Shown here: positions 42,905 to 51,076 of the stretch, in pieces
How positions within the stretch are numbered: the stretch's first letter is position 1
Layout: every line of letters begins with the position of its first letter
Virus record (IMG/VR): IMGVR_UViG_3300036832_001166
Location: 1-64,000 of that record
Length of the DNA stretch: 64,000 bases
Origin: a virus
Direction: 5' to 3' (one strand)
Translations under genes and position numbers: made by a program
The notes under the pieces: generated by a model
The model's database searches: none
Told to the model about the DNA's origin: nothing
Seen by the model: only the letters and a program-made list of their open reading frames with translations

Positions 42905-45900
42905 TGGCTCGGCTGCTGACGTGCGGGTTTGAGGGCGGCAGCCTCGCCGCCGACGAGAACCTCAGCGGCTTCTTTGACTCCGGCCTGGGCGGCACCACCT
43001 ACGCCTACTCGACGACCACCGTGCGCTCGGGCGCGCGCTCGTTGCAGCTTGGTGGCGGTGGCTCGCAGAACCTGGGCCTCAGCGCTGGGTCGGTCCTCAC
43101 GAACACGTACTACCAGCGGCTCGCGATCTACCCCACGACGCGCGACGCGAGCGACTGGTATGTGATCCAGATCGCCGATGGCAGCACCGGGCTGCAGTTC
43201 ACGGTCAAGCCCACCGGCGCGATGGAGGTCGAGAACTACAGCTCGAACGCGGCGGTCCTCACCGGCGTGGGCACGCTGGCGCTCAACACATGGACGGTGA
43301 TCGAGTGCAGCTACGTGCCCGCCACGGGTGCGACGGTAGTACGCGTCAACGGGACGCAGGTGGTCTCGGGCACGATCGAGACCACCACCAACGCTGTCTG
43401 CTACATCGCCAATATGTTCGGCTCGGGCGTCGCGTTCGTCGACGACTGGGCCATCAACGACAGCACCGGCGCGAGCAACAACTCGTGGCCCGGTCTGGGG
43501 CGGACCGGCCCGATTGCCGAGGTGAGCCTCGCCGCTGGCGGAGCACCGTCCGCTCGCACCGCTCACTCTCTCGTGTTCCGGGGCCGGACCCAGACGCCCG
43601 CCACCGTGACCCTTCAGCTCGCGTTGATGGAGGGCGCCACGAACCGGTCGGGCACGCTGACGAGCGCTCCGCTGACCACCACGGTCGCCCAGTACGTCGT
43701 CCCGATCCCCGATGCGGTCGCCGCGTCGATCGCCAGCTACAGCGATCTGTCGGTGCGGATGTGGGGCTCCTCGGACGCCCCTGTCGTCATCGAAGTCGAG
43801 CAGCTCTTCCTCCAGGCGCCGCCCGTCGGCGGTCCGCAGGCGCTGACCGCATCGGCGACCGCCGCGACAGCCGCTTCGGCGGCAGTCATCGCGCCTTCGA
43901 CCGCCTACCGCAACGCGATCCTGGCCGAGCCGGGGCTCGTGTCCTACTGGCGGCTCGGTGAGACGTCAGGGAACGTGCTCGACTCCAAGGACTCCAACCC
44001 GGGCACCACCGTCACAAGCATCACGCGCAACGTCCCCGGCCTGATCGTCAACAGCGGCGACGGGGCAGCGAGCACCGACGGGACGACCGGCCCGTACGTC
44101 CGGGTGCCGTACAGCGCGAACATGGACACGGGCGCGGAGCTGTCGGTCGAGTTCTGGATCAAGCCGACGGCGCTTGATGCGTCAAGCCTCATCTATCCCA
44201 TCGGCCGAGATAACCCCAGCACCACGATCTGGTTCGTCCGTTACTACGCCTCCGGTGACGGTCGCTGGGAGGTAGACGTTGTCGACGCGAATAGCGTGAC
44301 CACCGTCCTCACGTCGAAAACGGGCACCGAGGCGGCGGCGGCGGGCAAGCTGCAGCACATCGTCGCGACGTACAGCGCCACGGCCGGGCAACTCAGGCTC
44401 TTTATCAACGGCGTCTCGACCACCTCGACCCAGAACCGGACGCCCAACGCGAACGTCTTGGCGGCGTCGTCTGTCATCGACCTGTTCAGCGGCTGGAGCC
44501 ACACCTCGACGCCTTCGATGAACGGCGTCCTCGACGAAGTGGCGGTCTACAACGCTGCGCTGACGCCCAGCCAGATCGCGAACCACTACGTGCTCGGGAC
44601 CGGGATTCCGTACCTCGCGGCCAGCGCCTCGGGTGCCAGCCAGGCGACGGCGCTTGTCGCGGTGCTGGCCCCGGTGCTCGCAACGGCGACCAGCACGACG
44701 ATCGCCGCGGCCGCGCTCACGGCGGCGGCGCGGATCACCGCCGCTGCCGTCACGCCGTCGGCTGCCCTAGCGGTCATCAGCGCCCCGACGAGCCTCGCGG
44801 CGTCCGCGGCCACCCCGACCGCGGCCACGGCGGCTGTTCTGGCGCAGGGCCAGTTGTCCGCGTCGGCCAGCACCGCGACGAGCGCTCAGGCAGCCGTCAC
44901 GGCCGCCACCGTCGCTCCTGCCGCGTTGACCGCTACGGCCGCTGCCAGCTCCAGCGCGGTCGCGTCCGTGGCTGCGCTCGCCGTGCTCACGGCGACCGCT
45001 CAGGGAGCATCAGCGGCTGTCACTGCCGCCCGCGCAGCCTCGCAGCTCGCGTCGGTCGCGGCCGCGAGTACGGCGGCGCAGGCGCTCACGACCGCTTCGG
45101 CGAAGCTGACCACCAGCGCGCAGGCGACCGGAAGCGTCACCGCCACGATGCTGGTTCCGGGCGTCGCGCTCCTGACCGCTACCGCGCAGGCGGCGACGAG
45201 CGCGAGCGGCTTCACCACGGCGGCGGCGCAGCTCGGCGGCGCGGCCATCACCTACGACGCCGCGATCGCGCCCGACGGCCCGATTCACGCCTACCCGACA
45301 AACGAGAGCGGGGGGAGCGTATCCAGCGATTCGGTGGCGGGCGATAACGCCAGTTGGACGGGCACGTTCACGCTGGCGCAGGCCGGGCCGCCGGGGATAG
45401 GCAACGCCGCCGTCGCGGTCACCGGAGCGACTGCCCAGACATCGGTCGGCGAACTGTCTATCGACACGCTCTCGGAGGAGGTCTGGTTCAAGGTCGCCAA
45501 CGCGTACGCGGCCGGTGGCGGTCTCATCCAGTTCGCAGATGTCACCGGGACCACGGCATACGACCGCCAGGTGTGGATGGGCAATGACGGGAAGATCTAC
45601 TTCGGCTTCTGGCAGAGCGCCGGGGCGATCACCATCGGCTCGCCCGGCGCATATAACGACGGGCTCTGGCATCACGCGGTGGCGACGCACCTGTCGGGCG
45701 GCAACTGCAACCTGTATGTGGACGGCGTCCTGGTCGCTGGCCCAGCCGCCGCGACGGCCGCTGGAGCGGGCTACACCGGCTACTGGAAGTTCGCCAACGC
45801 CTATCTGCTGACGTGGGCGCCGCTGCCCACGAACGCGAGCATCACGGGTGCGGTCGCCAAGATGGCGATCTACAACAGCGCGCTCTCGGCCGCGCGGGTG

Positions 45901-48900
45901 GTCGCCCACTACAACGCGGGCGTCACCGCGGGCGTTGGCGGCATAGCGGTCCAGGCGACGACGAGCGCTCAAGCGACCGTCACGGCCGCCGCCGTCACTC
46001 CTGCCGCGATCACCGCCACTGCTGGCGCTGCTGCTGCTGCCAGCGCCACCACGACCGCACCCGCTCGGCCCACGGCGACCGCCCAGGCCCCGACGGCCGC
46101 AACGTTGACGGTCCTCACCGCTCAGGTCGTGTCCGCGACCGCGCAGGCGAGTGCCCAGGCGACGACGACGCTGACGGCGGCGGCGCGGATTACGGCGAGC
46201 GCGCAGGCCATTGCGGCGGCCGCCGCAAATACGACCGTCGCCGCAATCTTGACCGTTCCCGCCCAGACGGCGACCCAGGCGACGGCCTCCTCTACCGCTC
46301 AGGCAGCGCTGGCGGCTGCGGCTGCGGCCGCGACCGCTGCGAGCATCACGCTGACCGTCCCCGGCGTCGCGTTCCTGACGTCGACGGCGGCTGCCGCTAC
46401 AGCCGCAACGATGGTCGTCAGCGCTGCCGCTGGGCTGACCCCCACGGCCAGTACCGCCGCGCAGGCGGTCGCTCTCGTGACCGCGAGGGCCACTGTGGTC
46501 AACAACGCGGAGGGTGGCGGCGTTGGCGTGACCGTCACCATCGGCAACTCGGGGGGCGCATCCGGCAACGCACCCGACGTCGTCGACATCGGCACCGGCG
46601 CGGCGCTCACCTTCGACAACACGCATGTCGCTCACGGTCGCCTGGCGTACAAGTTCTCCACCGGGGCGACCGCCGCGCTCTCGCGACTCCAGTGGAACGT
46701 CTCTATGGGCCTTCAGGCGAAGGCGTGGTTCCGGACCTACGTCTGGGTGGATGCATGGCCAGCGGCAACGATTCGGCTGATCAACATGGATCAGGGCACC
46801 ACTGCCTGCTGTGTGGTGGTGCTCCTGAGCAGCGGCAAGATGCAGGTCAGGACCGGCAGCGCTGGCACCCAGACGATCACCACCACCAACACGGTGCCGA
46901 CCGGCGCCTGGTTCCGGATCGAGGGCTTCTGCATCGGAGATCCGGCCCTCGGTCAGGTCGAGCTGAAGCTGTTCACAGACCCGGACAGCCCGACGCCTCT
47001 GGAGACGCAGACCTCGGCCGCGAACGTCAACACGTTCGGGCTGATGGATCACTTCAACGTCGGGGTCTCGACCACCACGGCGAACGTTGCCGCGTACTGG
47101 GAAGACGACGTCGGCTTCTCCAACGTCGCCTATCTCGGCCCGCCGATGCAGGCCAGCGCGGGCGCGGCGACGGCCGCGGTGGCCGCGGTTAGCACCGGAG
47201 CGCCACTAGCCGCCAGCGCCGCGAACCAGGCTGCCGCCGTCACGACGGTCACGACAACGAGTCCGCTGACCGCGAGTGCGGCGGCTGTGAGCCAGGCGAT
47301 CGCGCTGCTCGCCAGCGGCGGCGCGCAGCTCGCGCCCGCGGCCAGCGCCACGACGGTCGCCGTCGCCGCGGTCACGGCGGCCGCGACATTACCGGCCGTC
47401 GCCTCGGCGGCCTCGGCGGCGATCGCCGCCGTCATCGCAGCGCCCAGCCTGGCCGTGAGCGCCCAGACCGTGACGGCCGCCAGCGGCTTCACAACGGCGC
47501 CGGTGTCGTTGAGCACTGCGGCTGCGCTGGCTGTCACGTCGCTGACATCGAGCAACGCCGCCGCCACGACCGTCGCCACGACTGCGAGCGTCTCGCCTAC
47601 CGCCAATAGCCTGCTCGTGCTCTGGATCGCGCACGCTGTTTCCGGCGGCACTACGGCCACTCCGTCGGGACTGGGATTGACCTGGACGCTCGCACAGCGG
47701 CTCGTTGTCGCGTCCTCGACGAAGATCGAGTGCTGGACGGCAGTGTGCGGTGCGTCCCCAGGATCGGGCGCAATCACAATCACGCTTGGTGCTGCCGCGA
47801 CCGTCTGCTGGGACGTTGATCAGGTCACGGGCGAAAACGTCTCCGCGCCGCTGGTGACCGCCAACACGAAGACCGCGAGCGGGACGGGCACCGCTGCGGC
47901 GCTGACCTACAACGCGCCGACGGCGACGGACGGGCTGCTGTACGGCTGCGGCGCCTCGGGCTTCGTCAGCCAGACGCCCAATACGGCGGCGGGCTGGACG
48001 GAGCTGGCCGACCGGTCACAGGCGACCCCGTCCATCTCACTGGAAACGCAGCTTTCCTTGCCTCCTGCAAGTACGGCCGGGGCCTCGACACTGAGCGCCA
48101 GCGTCAACTGGGGCGTAATCGGGATCGAGCTTGCGGCTGCGGTGGGGATCGGTCCTAGCGCCACGACCGCGACCAGCGCTACCGCGACCGTCACGACCGC
48201 GCTCGTGCCGCTGCTCGCTCCTGCCGCCGCCGCGGTCACGAGCGTTACGGCGAGCGTCACGGCCGCGGCTCCGATGCAGGCCAGCGCGAGCGCGGCCACC
48301 CAGGCGCAGACAGCCGCGACGGCTGCGACCCAGCTCATCGCAACGGCCCAGACGAGGACGCAGGCCACGGCCGGTCTCATCACCGGCGAGGCGCTCGTCG
48401 CGACCGCGCAGGCAGTTACGAGCTGCACCACTGGCATGCAGGTCCCGGGCGTCGCGTTCCTGACCGTGACGGCCGCGGGGGTGACCGCCGCCAGCGCTAC
48501 CGCAACCGCCGCAGCGCGGCTTGCTGCAGCAACGAGCAGCGCCACACAGGCTCTGGCCACGCTCAGCACGCCCGCCTTCCTGAGCCCGGCTGCGACCACA
48601 ACGAGCGCTGCCACGAGCGCTGTGAGCGCCGCTCCGGCCCTCGCTCCGGCCGCCCAAGCCCTAACCCAGGCCGCGGTGTCGGCCACGACCCCGATCCGGC
48701 TGAGCGTCTCGGCGAGCGCCGCGACCTTGGCCGTGGCGCTTCTCGGGGCCGGGACGGGCCTGGCGCCATCCGCGTCGACCGCGACACAGGCGATCGCCCT
48801 GGTCGCCTGTCCGAGTTCGCTGACGCTGAGCGCAACGGTGCGGTTCGCGGCCACCGCTAGCACGTCGGCAGCGTCGACGCTGCAGGCCGCCGCGACGAGC

Positions 48901-49236
48901 ACCACCACCACCGCCTGCACGCTCGGCTACCGGCCCTGGCTGAGCCCGGCGGCCGCTGCTGCCTCTAGCGCTGGGCTGATCGTGAGCGTGCGTGTCTCGC
49001 TTCGGGCGAACGCGACCAGCCAGACGCTGGCGCAGCTCGTCGTCACCGCGCCGCTGCTCGCGGCTCTGAAGCTGCCGTTCTACGCGGACGTCTTCTCGAA
49101 TCGCACGTTCGCCGATGTCGCGGATGTGAGGGCGTACGTCGACGTGGTCCAGCCGCGCGCCTACGCCGACGTTGCCGACCTGTTCACCTACGCCGACGTC
49201 GAGCGCGCCAGAACCCTGGTCGACGTCGAAAGCTAA
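42904..49236 (+). CDS. Giant modular tail fibre/adhesin, 2110 residues
   Basis: ATG overlaps the upstream TAA. Five globular modules are separated by Ala/Thr/Ser/Val-rich repeats of roughly 25-30 residues. Module 1 (42904-43520) is lectin-like (FEGGSLAADENLSGFFDSG). Modules 2 and 3 (about 43905-44615, 45247-45930) are LamG-type (LVSYWRLGETSGNVLDSKDS; LSVEFWIKP; NGVLDEVAVYNAAL; WHHAVATHLSGGNCNLYVDG). Module 4 (46500-47140) is a lectin-like beta sandwich. Module 5 (47515-48140) resembles the protein at 41291. The end carries repeated YADV units. Probably the host-range adhesin. Confidence 0.75.
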   Translation: MARLLTCGFEGGSLAADENLSGFFDSGLGGTTYAYSTTTVRSGARSLQLGGGGSQNLGLSAGSVLTNTYYQRLAIYPTTRDASDWYVIQIADGSTGLQFTVKPTGAMEVENYSSNAAVLTGVGTLALNTWTVIECSYVPATGATVVRVNGTQVVSGTIETTTNAVCYIANMFGSGVAFVDDWAINDSTGASNNSWPGLGRTGPIAEVSLAAGGAPSARTAHSLVFRGRTQTPATVTLQLALMEGATNRSGTLTSAPLTTTVAQYVVPIPDAVAASIASYSDLSVRMWGSSDAPVVIEVEQLFLQAPPVGGPQALTASATAATAASAAVIAPSTAYRNAILAEPGLVSYWRLGETSGNVLDSKDSNPGTTVTSITRNVPGLIVNSGDGAASTDGTTGPYVRVPYSANMDTGAELSVEFWIKPTALDASSLIYPIGRDNPSTTIWFVRYYASGDGRWEVDVVDANSVTTVLTSKTGTEAAAAGKLQHIVATYSATAGQLRLFINGVSTTSTQNRTPNANVLAASSVIDLFSGWSHTSTPSMNGVLDEVAVYNAALTPSQIANHYVLGTGIPYLAASASGASQATALVAVLAPVLATATSTTIAAAALTAAARITAAAVTPSAALAVISAPTSLAASAATPTAATAAVLAQGQLSASASTATSAQAAVTAATVAPAALTATAAASSSAVASVAALAVLTATAQGASAAVTAARAASQLASVAAASTAAQALTTASAKLTTSAQATGSVTATMLVPGVALLTATAQAATSASGFTTAAAQLGGAAITYDAAIAPDGPIHAYPTNESGGSVSSDSVAGDNASWTGTFTLAQAGPPGIGNAAVAVTGATAQTSVGELSIDTLSEEVWFKVANAYAAGGGLIQFADVTGTTAYDRQVWMGNDGKIYFGFWQSAGAITIGSPGAYNDGLWHHAVATHLSGGNCNLYVDGVLVAGPAAATAAGAGYTGYWKFANAYLLTWAPLPTNASITGAVAKMAIYNSALSAARVVAHYNAGVTAGVGGIAVQATTSAQATVTAAAVTPAAITATAGAAAAASATTTAPARPTATAQAPTAATLTVLTAQVVSATAQASAQATTTLTAAARITASAQAIAAAAANTTVAAILTVPAQTATQATASSTAQAALAAAAAAATAASITLTVPGVAFLTSTAAAATAATMVVSAAAGLTPTASTAAQAVALVTARATVVNNAEGGGVGVTVTIGNSGGASGNAPDVVDIGTGAALTFDNTHVAHGRLAYKFSTGATAALSRLQWNVSMGLQAKAWFRTYVWVDAWPAATIRLINMDQGTTACCVVVLLSSGKMQVRTGSAGTQTITTTNTVPTGAWFRIEGFCIGDPALGQVELKLFTDPDSPTPLETQTSAANVNTFGLMDHFNVGVSTTTANVAAYWEDDVGFSNVAYLGPPMQASAGAATAAVAAVSTGAPLAASAANQAAAVTTVTTTSPLTASAAAVSQAIALLASGGAQLAPAASATTVAVAAVTAAATLPAVASAASAAIAAVIAAPSLAVSAQTVTAASGFTTAPVSLSTAAALAVTSLTSSNAAATTVATTASVSPTANSLLVLWIAHAVSGGTTATPSGLGLTWTLAQRLVVASSTKIECWTAVCGASPGSGAITITLGAAATVCWDVDQVTGENVSAPLVTANTKTASGTGTAAALTYNAPTATDGLLYGCGASGFVSQTPNTAAGWTELADRSQATPSISLETQLSLPPASTAGASTLSASVNWGVIGIELAAAVGIGPSATTATSATATVTTALVPLLAPAAAAVTSVTASVTAAAPMQASASAATQAQTAATAATQLIATAQTRTQATAGLITGEALVATAQAVTSCTTGMQVPGVAFLTVTAAGVTAASATATAAARLAAATSSATQALATLSTPAFLSPAATTTSAATSAVSAAPALAPAAQALTQAAVSATTPIRLSVSASAATLAVALLGAGTGLAPSASTATQAIALVACPSSLTLSATVRFAATASTSAASTLQAAATSTTTTACTLGYRPWLSPAAAAASSAGLIVSVRVSLRANATSQTLAQLVVTAPLLAALKLPFYADVFSNRTFADVADVRAYVDVVQPRAYADVADLFTYADVERARTLVDVES

Positions 49237-49261
49237 CTGGGGCAGGGCCCGCTGCGGCTCG

Positions 49262-49267
49262 TACGAT
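49262..49267 (+). promoter_or_regulatory. -10 box of a leaderless promoter
   Basis: TACGAT ends 7 nt before the ATG at 49275; no ribosome site. Confidence 0.52.
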
Positions 49268-49274
49268 CCCGGTC

Positions 49275-49664
49275 ATGGTGCTGCTTCTCACCGGCCCGTG
49301 GAAGATCAAGCGCGGCGCGACGTCACCGCCGTACCGGGTGACGCTGCGCCAGGCGGACAAAAGCCCGGTCGACTTGAGTCAGGCCGACCACGTGAACTTC
49401 GTCATGTGCCTGCGCGGGGCGCCGGAGGAGCCGACCGTCGACGCGGAGGCGACCACGATCCAGCAGGGCGACGCGGATACCGGCACTGACGTTGGCGTGT
49501 GCGAGTACGACTGGACGGCGGGCGACACGGACATCATCGGGATCTACGACGTCGAGTTCGCGCTCTACGACGTCAACGGCAAGGTGTACGCCCGGATCCC
49601 GAACGACGGCTACCTGGAGCTGCAGATCCTCGGAAACCTCTCCGCGCCACCGCCCGGTCCCTGA
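49275..49664 (+). CDS. Ig-like tail/baseplate-type protein
   Basis: A 129-residue beta protein. GATSPPYRVTLRQADKSPVD, VNFVMCLRGAPEEP and YDWTAGDTDIIGIYDVEFAL follow the pattern of BppU-like N-terminal Ig domains in phage baseplate upper proteins. It closes the adhesin run and is probably leaderless. Confidence 0.6.
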   Translation: MVLLLTGPWKIKRGATSPPYRVTLRQADKSPVDLSQADHVNFVMCLRGAPEEPTVDAEATTIQQGDADTGTDVGVCEYDWTAGDTDIIGIYDVEFALYDVNGKVYARIPNDGYLELQILGNLSAPPPGP

Positions 49665-49669
49665 CGCGA

Positions 49670-49691
49670 AGCGCACATCTTGTGCTATGAT
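49670..49691 (+). promoter_or_regulatory. Operator-promoter with leader hairpin
   Basis: AGCGCACATCTTGTGCT ends in -10 TATGAT. The leader forms GCGGCC-CGAGAGA-GGCCGC at 49698-49716, then CCCGACCGAGGAGG before the ATG at 49741. Confidence 0.72.
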
Positions 49692-49740
49692 GTAGGTGCG
49701 GCCCGAGAGAGGCCGCTCCCCCCGACCGAGGAGGCACGAG

Positions 49741-49887
49741 ATGGTGAAGGTGAAGGTCACGTTCGCCAGCGGCGTTGTCCGGTCCGGCAAAGGCAAGACC
49801 GCTGAGGCGGCTGTCGCCAGGCTGAAGAAGTACGCGGGCTCGCTGGGTGCCGTCACCGCGGTCGACGTGAAAGGAGCAGCAGCATGA
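49741..49887 (+). CDS. Small basic protein
   Basis: A 48-residue protein (KVKVTFASGVVRSGKGKTAE then helix AAVARLKKYAG). A beta-alpha mini-fold; nucleic-acid contact is possible. The module GACCGAGGAGG fixes the start. First gene of a five-gene coupled operon. Confidence 0.6.
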   Translation: MVKVKVTFASGVVRSGKGKTAEAAVARLKKYAGSLGAVTAVDVKGAAA

Positions 49888-50021
49888 ACGCGATGACCAT
49901 CCGCTCGGACGCCTACACCGACGGCATCGACACCTGGTCGGTGTGGCAGGGCAGGCGCCGCGTGGCGTCCTACTTCACCAGCCGCGAGGCAGCCCGGGCC
50001 TGGATCGAGGCGCGGGCATGA
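49884..50021 (+). CDS. Mini-protein
   Basis: A 45-residue protein, DAYTDGIDTWSVWQGRRR then VASYFTSREAARAWIEARA. AAGGAG lies upstream and ATGA overlaps couple it to both neighbours. Confidence 0.55.
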   Translation: MNAMTIRSDAYTDGIDTWSVWQGRRRVASYFTSREAARAWIEARA

Positions 50022-50248
50022 CCGCCGAAACGGAGCGCTGCGGATGGCTGATCCAGGTTCCCAGCGGTAACCCAGAGCCGGACTTCCCCGAGGATCTCTG
50101 GCGGGTCGTTGAGTGCGGCGCTGAGCTGACCGTCAACGAGTACGGGTCCTGGCGCTGCACCGCCGGTCACGAGTACGTGACCTACGACGACCCCGCTCGC
50201 CGCGCCTGGGACGTCGAGCAAGCGTTCATCGAACGACAGGAAGGATGA
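50018..50248 (+). CDS. Small Cys/His protein
   Basis: A 76-residue protein with CGWLIQVPSG, VECGAELTV and WRCTAGHEY, giving a C...C...C...H set suitable for zinc. Coupled by ATGA on both sides. Confidence 0.57.
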   Translation: MTAETERCGWLIQVPSGNPEPDFPEDLWRVVECGAELTVNEYGSWRCTAGHEYVTYDDPARRAWDVEQAFIERQEG

Positions 50249-50622
50249 CCGAGATGGACCGACCGACATTCCGAGAGGCCCAGCGTCGGCAGAGCATCTT
50301 CGACTGGGACGAGCTGGCGCGCGAGACACTCCGCACGCCGCTGGGCTGCGAGGCCTGGAGCGGCTACTCGTACGTCGAGATGCTCGACGGCGAGCCCGAC
50401 TGGGAAGAGACCTACATCGACATGATGTGGGCCGACGCCGAGCAGCGCCGCTGGGCCGAGCAGTACACGACGGATCGCGACGCGTACTTCGCGCCCGGGC
50501 CCGACGGCTACAGCCAGCACGACCTGCGCATGGAGGCCGAGTCGATCCGCGAGGAGGAGCGCCGGATGCGCGAGGATCACGAGCGCGACATCGTCCGCGG
50601 GCTGGGGGGGCGGTGGTGGTGA
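50245..50622 (+). CDS. Acidic helical protein
   Basis: A 125-residue, strongly charged protein (DWDELARETLRTPLGCEAW; helical EAESIREEERRMREDHERD end). GGAAGG precedes ATG 50245; a second ATG lies at 50254. No family recognised. Confidence 0.57.
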   Translation: MTEMDRPTFREAQRRQSIFDWDELARETLRTPLGCEAWSGYSYVEMLDGEPDWEETYIDMMWADAEQRRWAEQYTTDRDAYFAPGPDGYSQHDLRMEAESIREEERRMREDHERDIVRGLGGRWW

Positions 50623-50990
50623 GCGGAGTACGAGCCAGCATCTACCGCAAGGACTGGCAGGACTTCGCCAACGGCGGGCTCTCCAGCTACGTCCGCGAGG
50701 TCACGATCACCGACACCGGCCCGCACCTCGGCGGCTTCCCGCCCGAGGTGGCCGAGTATGAGCCGACCGAGACGGCCCCGGCCGTGCGGCTCGTGGCCCG
50801 CTGGCTCAACGGGCACCGCTACGTTCACGCCGAGCCGGTCGACAAGCCCGAAGGCATGGTCGGGCCGATGTTCGGCGGCACCTACATCGCGATGCACGAC
50901 CTCAGCGCCGAGCAGTGCATCGACTTTCAGGGAGCGATCCCGCTGCACGACCGCTACGAGACGGTCGAGCAGTACGCGAGCTACGACTAG
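50619..50990 (+). CDS. Hypothetical protein
   Basis: A 123-residue protein with beta strands (SYVREVTITDTGPHLGG, AVRLVARWLNGHRYVHAEPV) and an acidic end. GTG overlaps the previous stop. It closes the operon; a GGCCGC/GCGGCC hairpin at 50999-51016 follows. Confidence 0.57.
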   Translation: MSGVRASIYRKDWQDFANGGLSSYVREVTITDTGPHLGGFPPEVAEYEPTETAPAVRLVARWLNGHRYVHAEPVDKPEGMVGPMFGGTYIAMHDLSAEQCIDFQGAIPLHDRYETVEQYASYD

Positions 50991-51059
50991 GTGAAGATGG
51001 CCGCCCCCGAGCGGCCACGCCCGGCAGAATCCATCTGGGGGAGCGCCCAAAGGCGGCCG

Positions 51060-51065
51060 TAGTAT
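51060..51065 (+). promoter_or_regulatory. Late promoter -10, shared GCCGTAGTATCGG context
   Basis: TAGTAT in GGCGGCCGTAGTATCGGGG ends 11 nt before the protease gene ATG. The same core recurs at 56992 before the sheath operon, suggesting a distinct late class. Confidence 0.5.
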
Positions 51066-51076
51066 CGGGGCTCAGC

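Noticed and set aside
45010-47052. 680-codon minus-strand frame opposite the giant adhesin
   Set aside because: Arg/Gly-rich low-complexity translation of the complementary strand of Ala/Thr repeats.
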